From contig JAPNXP010000001.1 of the NCBI GenBank assembly GCA_028753945.1, positions 9,848,501-9,912,500 on the forward strand: a DNA stretch of 64,000 bases, given 5' to 3'. Shown here one piece after another: positions 57,062 through 64,000 of this stretch. Every line of letters starts with the position of its first letter. Position 1 is the first letter of the stretch. The position numbers and the translations under genes were made by a program. This stretch comes from Hexactinellida sp. DTS-2022 (Eukaryota > Porifera > Hexactinellida). The notes under the pieces are model-generated. The model was given only the letters and a program-made list of their open reading frames with translations. It ran no database searches and was not told the DNA's origin.

Positions 57062-60000
57062 CAGGGGCGTGCTGGGGTTGGGGGGCCCATGCGGGATTCC
57101 ATTCAGAAGGGGCCTTTGTGCACTGGTAGGTTACGCGTCATTCGGGTCTTCCATCCCCATCAGTTCCTTGCCTACTAAAACACCCCCTTTCACTGTACCC
57201 AAAAATACAGCTTGGTAATGCAATCGTTTTGCCAATTGTAGCTTAAAATAATGTAGGCTGCAATCAAGCATCGTTCGTATTAAGACACTAGATCTAATGT
57301 TACCCGATTTAATTAACAGTTAAGTTGGCATTTACTTACAAATATACTAATACGCTACAAGTAAGCAATCAAAGGGACGTTCTAAAATATCTACTAGTGA
57401 GAAGAGTTGCTCAGCCAACAAATTTACGTAAAGATCATTACAGCAGCAAGTTACGCAACACCTTCGAGGTCCGAGCGTAGTCGTCTATGAGTTCATCGAG
57501 AGGCACGTCCATGAGGATGTCCGCGTTGGATAGCAGAGTAGTGTCTCCCTCGTGTGGTCCTCGGTCATTTGATTTCTGAGTCTGGTTTCACGTACTTTAG
57601 GCCAGACCAAACTCTTTCGCATTCATCTACGTCGACACTCATGCTCAGAATGTGGTGGTAGACGATGAACACATTTTTGAACGCAGCATTTCCCGTGTTA
57701 GCCCGCTTGAACAGTACATACTGGAAGGTGCACGGGAGACACAGGTGAGTGAAGTGGCCTCTCTTCCTGTTGCCACCAGTCCGGTTTTCTACAGCCTCGT
57801 CGTTCGCGGCATCAGAATCACCGTAAGATTGCTCGCCATCAATAGCCCCTGCTCCCGATGTCCCATCTGGCTCAGCTGCTCCCTCACCAACTTCAGCTCC
57901 ATCTTAAGTCCCCCAGAGTCCACGCGGCGTAGCGAGGGGAACATTTCCTTGTAGGCGTCGAAATCGTAGGCATCGATCTTCTCATTGCTATTAAAAAGGA
58001 GTGTGATGGGGCAGACGATGTCGCACAACTCGTTCAACTCCTCGCAGCCACGGGCTGTAAACCTCCCACGAAGTTCGGCAATTACGCTCCCGTACACTGC
58101 GCCATGGATTTTCAGAATCTCCTGCCTCGGGAAGGCGTAAAGCTGCCGCAACCACCCCGCTCCAATGCCCCGCCCGTACTCCAGCCTAAACTCTTCGTTC
58201 TAGATGCTGACCGCCATCCGGATCAGCGATGCCCATTCTATCGAAGATGGCGGTTTGAAGCCCACCACAGTATGCCTCAGCAGTAGTCCAAAACGTTGCG
58301 AAATTGTCCCGGGCCCCTTCCACCTCAGTCAGCAAACGAGCGAGCAACTGGTTGACCGAGCTATAGTCACTGTCTCGAGCTTGCAGCAGTTTCATGGTTC
58401 GGTTGATGAAGGACATTATCTGGCAGTAGATGAGCGCGATGATCACTGACTCTTTCCGCATCAAGTTTACTAGTAAACCGTGAGCGACGCCTCTGGTGTC
58501 CGCTTCGAAGTCTCGGTCTTTGCTGATATCGTTGAGAGAGTTAATCAGCTCGAGAATGAGGCCGTCCTTTAGCTGCTGCGTCGTTGTCTGCCCATGCCAC
58601 CGTCCAAAGATACGGGACATGGCCTGACAACGCCCGTGCCACTTGTGGGTGAGGAACTTGGCCAGGCGCATTTTCTGTGCGTGCCCCTCCCTATTACCCT
58701 TGATCTTTTCCGCAAATACATCGTACCTCTTGTATCCTGCTGTGAAAAAGTTGAACACAGACTGAATGACATCAAAGAGGAGCATCGAGGCAGGATCACC
58801 CGCGTTCTAGCTGTGGTCCACAACAACCAAGCTCATCCGGTGAGAATGACACCAGATGTGCTGGTTCACGTTGTTGGTGGCAGCGCGGAACTTTTCCGCA
58901 AGTTTCTCCATCACAGATGCGCCATCAAAGGAGTGACCGATACAATTTACCCTCCAGTTCAATTTCGAGGCATCCAGCATTCCAGAAGCATAGTCGAACA
59001 AATCGGTGGCTCTGCCTATCTGCACTTTGCACACATCCAGGAGGCGCTCTTCGATCATCTCTGACTGCGGTAGCGCTTGAGTACCCGAGGGCTGGGGTTC
59101 CATGTAGTACTTACGAACACTCCGTACGACAAGACACATCTGATCCCAAACCGCCACGTCAGTAGTTGAGTCCAGCTGAATAGTGAGACACCATCTTTCT
59201 TGACGCGGGCGGTGATCCGCTTCTGCACGGCAGCCGTGAAGACAGTGAGCATGGAGTCAAACGTTCGGTTACTTAGCCAGGTAACTTTGCTACCTCTACC
59301 TTTTGACACCGACGGCTGATTTGTCAGCCTCTTCTGCCGCCGCTATGGACCGAATGTGTTCGCTAAGGATCGGGTCACTCTGTATCATCAGCCGTACTGT
59401 AGCGTGGATGTTACCAAGTCGTACGTGAGGCTTCAGCAGTGCTCCGGCACCCTCGTTGCGGTGCCCACGATAAGGCAGCCCCTGCACAATGAGGAAACGA
59501 AACGCCTTCATGATTCCCTTGACGACCATGCGGTTTCTTTCGTGAACGGGTTTCATACCAGCTGCCTGGTGGAGGCTCCGGCCAATTCTTTGAAGAACAA
59601 ATCGAGGACGGTATTGTGCTGATCGCTGGTTTCGTGTCTGTTGATGTTGGTGACGTGATGAGACTTCCCGGTCATGTCGAGGAGTTGGCCGCGGACGAGA
59701 TTTGACTCGGGGTTCGTGCCAAAGCAGTTACACACGCTGCAGAAGAACAGCTGGCGGTTGTTATCGTAGCTTAGCCAGGACCGCTTGCAACCTTCCTCTG
59801 CATCGTCGCCACTGTAGTAATTGCGGGAGACCGTCACCTTGACATTCGGTGGTTGAATGGGATGCACACCCGAAATGAACCTCAGCTCTAGTCCACCAAG
59901 AGGCCTAAGCCAGGGGTCCAAATCTTTCTCATGGGAGTGTTCATTAAGCTCCTCCACATCCCCGACAACCTCCAGCATAGGGCACTGTGGCAGCAGGGAA

Positions 60001-60706
60001 GGCTGGACAGTCGAGGCATCGCCAGTTTCTGGCAATCCATCTATCTGCGGATGAGGGAATTCGGGAAGTACTTGTTCCTCTTGGTGAGCAATAGCAGCAT
60101 GGTTAAGAGTGAGAGATACGAGAGGCGTTGGGTTGGTATCAGCTGTAAAGGTCAGTGCCTACTCCTCCTGCGAGGGGCTGGTCCACTCTTGGACGTTTTA
60201 GGAACTGGGCAAGGGGTTGTGTCATCTTAGCGGCTTTTGCCTTTTCCCTGTCCTCCTTCAACTTCCTCTTTTGGAAACCGGACAGATTACCCGACTTCGC
60301 CCTAACATTGGGACCCACTGCAGCAGCCGGTGGGGCATTGACCTGTGTCACAAAACAGCCATCCACGACACAGACCTCGGTTGTCGCCTGCGTAACATCC
60401 TCAGGCTGATGCTCTATGTCTTCTCGGAATAAAGAATTGTGCATTGTGATAATTGAAATCTAGAGAGTAAAAGCTTGCTATTACATCTAAAGAAGCAGAT
60501 TCCAACTTGCAATAATGGTTGATCAATAAATAAAACAATTCGTGGTTTACGAACGGCCCTCCCAGGATGACCTAACATGCATGGAGCATGCATGACCCAG
60601 TATTCGCAGTGGGGGTCTGCGGTCCCAAAAGGGGGCCCTAGGGCGGACCCCTTAAGGGGGGCCCGAGCGGGAATCCCGCATCGAGTGTATGGCCAGCACG
60701 CCCCTG
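57062..60706 (-). mobile_element. hAT transposon with intact ends and 8-base duplication
   Basis: Inverted ends CAGGGGCGTGCTGG and CCAGCACGCCCCTG, both with the CAG/CTG tips usual in hAT elements. ACAAACAC flanks it exactly on both sides (57054-57061 and 60707-60714). Sub-terminal GGGATTCC (57091) and GGAATCCCGC (60670) are inverted too. The element carries one transposase gene on the minus strand. Confidence 0.93.
57430..60444 (-). pseudogene. hAT transposase of the TTF-finger/DUF4371 type, frameshifted
   Basis: Starting MHNSLFRED, the N terminus has the SGFQKRKLKEDREKAK phrase common in this group. Then comes a TTF-type zinc finger (FFCSVCNCFGTN, TSDQHN), the DUF4371 part (FRFLIVQGLPYRGHRNEG, HATVRLMIQSDP), the catalytic RNase H-like core (IGHSFDGASVMEKL, HSHRMSLVVVDHS), a long helical insertion, and a C-terminal dimerisation segment (LRNQMTEDH, ILMDVPLDELIDDY). 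Frame changes near 59555, 59170, 58800 and 58170 and below 57650 break it. The parts remain collinear with ZMYM-like transposases, so decay is fairly recent. Confidence 0.8.
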
Positions 60707-61179
60707 ACAAACACTTCTACATCAGACCCAACAACAACAACAACAACAACAACAACTACAGCTACAACAACAACAGCACCAAAATAAGTCTGCTTTCAAA
60801 TCCCCCTATTCTCCCCAGTTCTGTACACAGAGCAGCTACGCCATCCTATCTACGACCCGCGGCACGGACCCGAGCTGATCTCGGTACAGACATGAGCTGG
60901 AGGAGATGGACGAGAGAATGAAGGCCACAAGTGGCCAAAATCGATATGTTCGAGAGTCCTGTCGGATGTCAGAAATTATTCGACACATTAGCTGACAAAC
61001 TTGCAACCTTTATTAGCGCCAAGAAACAGCTCTACTCCGGACAGGAGGCTAGTCCCCTCAGCGATATCGCTACAAAGCTACAAAGCTCTTTCAAATTTTA
61101 TGAAAAATTGTTGAGTCTTAAAACCGTACACGGCCCGCCATATTTTTTAGAAATATGTGGAATATTAAACTCGCTCTAA

Positions 61180-62089
61180 CTTTTATGTTATAAATAATTG
61201 GGTTTAGGTAATTGGCACATATATTTATATATATCTTCTATTTGGATTTTCACCCATCTGAATATTTTTTTATCATCAAACTAATCCAATTATAACGTAA
61301 CTTGTGAAAACGAAAAACCCCTTAATTCAGCGAATAATTCACTTTTATAATATTTTTTTGAATGAATATATAGAACGTCGTTCAATGTTTGTTTGGTGAT
61401 ATTATATCATGCCATTCAGATATATGTTGCAGGCCATATGCGTTTCCAGGCGAAACGCGTTTCGCCTAGGCCAAACGCGTTTCGCCTGAGAAAAGACGCC
61501 AAACGCGTTTCGCCTAGGCCAATCGCGTTTCCATTTTAATATAATCCTCATGGGTGTCTATTATTAGATATTGAAATCACTATATGCTATTTATCGTTGA
61601 TGTGGTAATTAGAGGCTATTATTAAGCAGTTAATTAAGATCATCCAAGCTCTTCCTTTTCATTCATACACGTATTTAATTATTATTTATTTATACGAATT
61701 AACCTAACCTTCGTTATAGTATAGTATTTTATTATTATAATTCATTATTAATTAAGGATCAATACAATTTACACAAATTTTAATACTGAGTACTGTGAGT
61801 AGCGAATTTTTATATCTAAGTGGCCGATTTTGTGATTAGTATCTTATGTGACTTATTAACTTATTAATTTTCCAAGTTTGGTTGATTGCTTGTTATGCTA
61901 AATGTTTGGGGCAATTGGGGCCGTCGACATTTCAAAAGTGGCCTGCATATTCCTACCATGTTCCACTTGTGGCACAGGTGGCACAAATTTAAAGTGACTA
62001 AGTTAAAAACTAATTGTAGGAATATTTATTGTAAGGTGTCTCCTCAAGTAATTTCTTTGTCAACAGTATGACATTTAATGGGTGTGCAA
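61180..62089. other. AT-rich spacer
   Basis: Apart from the palindrome cluster at 61433-61532 I see no gene, RNA or repeat. The short frame at 61886-62071 is not convincing. Confidence 0.4.
61433..61532. repeat. Cluster of AAACGCGTTT palindromes
   Basis: Three copies of GGCGAAACGCGTTTCGCC or CCAAACGCGTTTCGCC in 100 bases, joined by CCTAGGCC and flanked by partial copies (GCGTTTCCAGG, AATCGCGTTTCC). Confidence 0.75.
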
Positions 62090-62479
62090 CAGTGGCGTAG
62101 CCAGGGAGGGGCCAGACGGGGCCAGGCCCCGGTTAGCGCGGTTGAGGCTTGGGGCCCGACCGGCTCAGGATTTCAATCCTGGGAGGCTGCTGAAATACAT
62201 AGTCAGGGCCTGCTGCAAAGGCGCATCTAGGACAAGGAAACATATTCTTCGTGGATACCGTTACTTTACTGTCCTATTATTGTTCAAACCAAATACTCTC
62301 GTTCAAAATCTAATTAATCTCATACTTTCTCGAGCTTTTCTTTTCAAAAGTGTGCAACCTCTATTATCCGAACTATGTACAGTGCCCTACCAAAAGTATT
62401 CGTCCGCCGCCGATAAATTCTGAATTTTAATTATAGATTTGCTGTCGAATGAAATCATACAATTAGCTAAAGGCTCGCA

Positions 62480-62869
62480 CAAGGGTGGGGTTGGTTAACC
62501 GATGAGGCTACGGTTACAATTCGATTTCTCGCCACGGTTAACTGGTAAACCGCCCATCCTACTCAATACTATAAATCCTTTATAAATTTTGATTATACTG
62601 CAGAATAAGACTCAGCTCAGGCTCAGCTGTATATAGTATAACCGCATAAGTATAATAACTGATACATTTCGTGCTTTAGGTAAATTTAAATCAATGTTTT
62701 CTAAGAAAATTTATAAGTGGTGATGAGAATAGATTTTGGACTACATATTCTGATAAAATTCAAAAAGATTTAATACTTTATACATTAATTTCCCAATAAC
62801 TCTGCTGATATTCAACAGACCGGCTAACTGGTTAATAAAATCTCTAACCGTTAACCGAATCCAGCCTTG
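62480..62869. mobile_element. GGTTAAC-ended element nested in the hAT-like element
   Basis: Begins CAAGGGTGGGGTTGGTTAAC and ends GTTAACCGAATCCAGCCTTG, inverted with a few mismatches. Same family as 46483-46903. Confidence 0.6.
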
Positions 62870-63233
62870 CCTGCAGGAGCAGGTGCGGCAGGTGTGGCCT
62901 TGACTGCAACAATATTTTAGAAAGCCGCATCAATATTCGGGTACCATTTTGAGTCAAACTGAGATTCAATAACTCGACGTCACTTCGCCGCACCAATAAT
63001 AATTTCCTTGCTATGAGCCTGTATGAGATTGTGCTTAATAATGGAAGGTAATTATTGTATCTAGAACAATGGCATACTATCTACGAGAATTGTTGAGATT
63101 AGTACCACAGAACATACGTGAAGCGGTTGCTCTGTGGAAATTAGATGTGTCGAAGCGACCGAGCAAGCGTTGTACGCTAGTATTATATAATATTATAGTT
63201 AAAATACTTTGTTGTATGGGATGCCGTATCCCC

Positions 63234-63290
<57 letters not shown>
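63234..63290. repeat. (TTA)n microsatellite
   Basis: About 19 uninterrupted ATT/TTA triplets. Confidence 0.95.
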
Positions 63291-63854
63291 GAATGATTGT
63301 ATGACTAGTAGCAGCAAGAACAATAATGCCCTGGTTTTTCACATAAACTCTATGAAAGATTTTACGGGGGGTTAGGGTCACACCCCCAAGCCCACTCTAG
63401 ATCGCTCGCTACGCTCGCTGCGATAAAATTTTGACTCCCCTAGATTTTCTTCTGGATACGCATGGGTGAATGCCCCATGTGTGTCCAGGTTGACCTCAAG
63501 GTCTGGCTACGCCACTGGTGTACTATGAGACCTATCTAATAGCTGTGTTCTGGATACACAACTAACGCAACCATGATTCAAAGCGGATCATCGCCCTGTG
63601 TAGCATCCCAGATTATACCCCCACCAGAATATATCCGGTGTATAACTAGCCTAGCCTAGTTTGTACCCCAGGGGTTAAACTGGGCTAGCCCAGAATATTC
63701 CTCCTATCTTCGTTTATAATAGCATGTGCAAAATATAGATTGTTTGGTGTAATCTATGATAGCATTATGTTGTATAAGTTACGGACTGTCTCATAAATAG
63801 GAAACCGCCTCAGAGTTCATTCAGTCGACAATATATATTTACTAAGTTGATTAA

Positions 63855-63927
63855 TCTTAAGATCGATCTTAAGTCTTAAGATCGATCTTAAGTCTTAAGA
63901 CCGATCTTAGTTAAGATCGATCTTAGT
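63855..63927. repeat. Tandem palindromes of TTAAGATCGATCTTAA
   Basis: Four copies of the 16-base palindrome or close variants, joined by GTC. The remainder of 63518-64000 holds no gene I can support. Confidence 0.8.
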
Positions 63928-64000
63928 GAATACTGCAGCTGACTGTACTTGTTTACCTTATTTAACTTTTGGAAGTTAGTTATATCTCCAATTTAAATTC

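Larger units (their letters stand above)
56741..61179 (+). pseudogene. Decayed host reading frame split by a hAT transposon
   Basis: Two coding-like parts flank the transposon: 56741-57061 and 60715-61179. The upstream part is Ser/Thr/Pro-rich with a charged helix (LKLTEELKKYESDVC). Across the insertion the frame continues into a CAA/AAC run that reads as poly-Asn or poly-Gln depending on frame. Further on are ELEEMDERMKATSG and, in another frame, ATFISAKKQLYSGQEASPLS and KFYEKLLSLK, then TAA. At least two frame changes are needed, so it is not functional as it stands. It lacks visible introns over 780 bases and could be a processed copy. I do not recognise the parent. Confidence 0.5.
62090..63517. 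mobile_element. hAT-like element with CAGTGGCGTAGCCAG ends
   Basis: Ends CAGTGGCGTAGCCAG and CTGGCTACGCCACTG are perfect inverted repeats of 14-15 bases. The flanking octamers GTGTGCAA and GTGTACTA agree at six of eight positions, as expected for an old hAT duplication. No transposase frame. Inside are a second small element and a TTA microsatellite. Confidence 0.7.

Noticed and set aside
57652..60230. Several plus-strand frames across the hAT element
   Set aside because: They are antisense to the transposase, whose minus-strand pieces match the family in order.

Overview
The window reads as nuclear DNA of an animal, probably an invertebrate with a compact gene layout. The genes are eukaryotic and mostly animal-type: mitochondrial DNA polymerase gamma, aspartyl/asparaginyl beta-hydroxylase, a MEK-like pseudokinase, the mitochondrial S-adenosylmethionine carrier, and a FAM47-like protein. 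Introns are short (about 60-250 bases) with GT-AG ends, and many genes have a single exon. Coding DNA is GC-rich and sits in very AT-rich surroundings. I cannot name the species from sequence alone.

Layout. (1) 1-9713 is a gene-dense block, all on the minus strand: POLG (5' part only), ASPH (seven exons), a MAP2K-derived pseudokinase, SLC25A26, and a 1152-residue SAM/ubiquitin-like/VWA/E2/U-box protein. The last three are separated by only 107 and 164 bases. (2) 9.7-17.3 kb holds decayed or uncertain coding pieces (including a PHD finger), a possible new small gene with a myristoylation-type N terminus, and three repeat blocks, the largest being a 2-kb array of the palindrome AAACCGGTTT. (3) 18.2-22.7 kb holds three minus-strand genes: a winged-helix-like basic protein, a FAM47-like protein and an NHL beta-propeller protein. 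(4) 22.7-29.2 kb is a graveyard of interspersed repeats with a broken Ty3/gypsy retrotransposon. (5) 29.25-55.66 kb is a long tandem satellite of about 175-base monomers with higher-order repeats of 1,050 and 1,530 bases. Its right half is interrupted by inserted elements, including a 4.6-kb element with terminal inverted repeats of over 400 bases. (6) 55.7-64 kb holds more repeats, a complete hAT transposon with a perfect 8-base target duplication inserted into a decayed host reading frame, and a second hAT-like element.

How it fits together. The left third is ordinary housekeeping DNA: mitochondrial maintenance (POLG, SLC25A26), protein hydroxylation in the ER (ASPH) and ubiquitin chemistry. 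The right half is gene-poor satellite of the kind found at centromeres or other heterochromatin, with homogenised higher-order units in the middle and diverged monomers at both edges. The points most worth following are the single-chain E2/U-box fusion, the MEK-like pseudokinase, the satellite with its hairpin-forming dyad, the AAACCGGTTT array and the long-inverted-repeat element. All identifications come from reading the sequence and from memory of the families; no database search was run.
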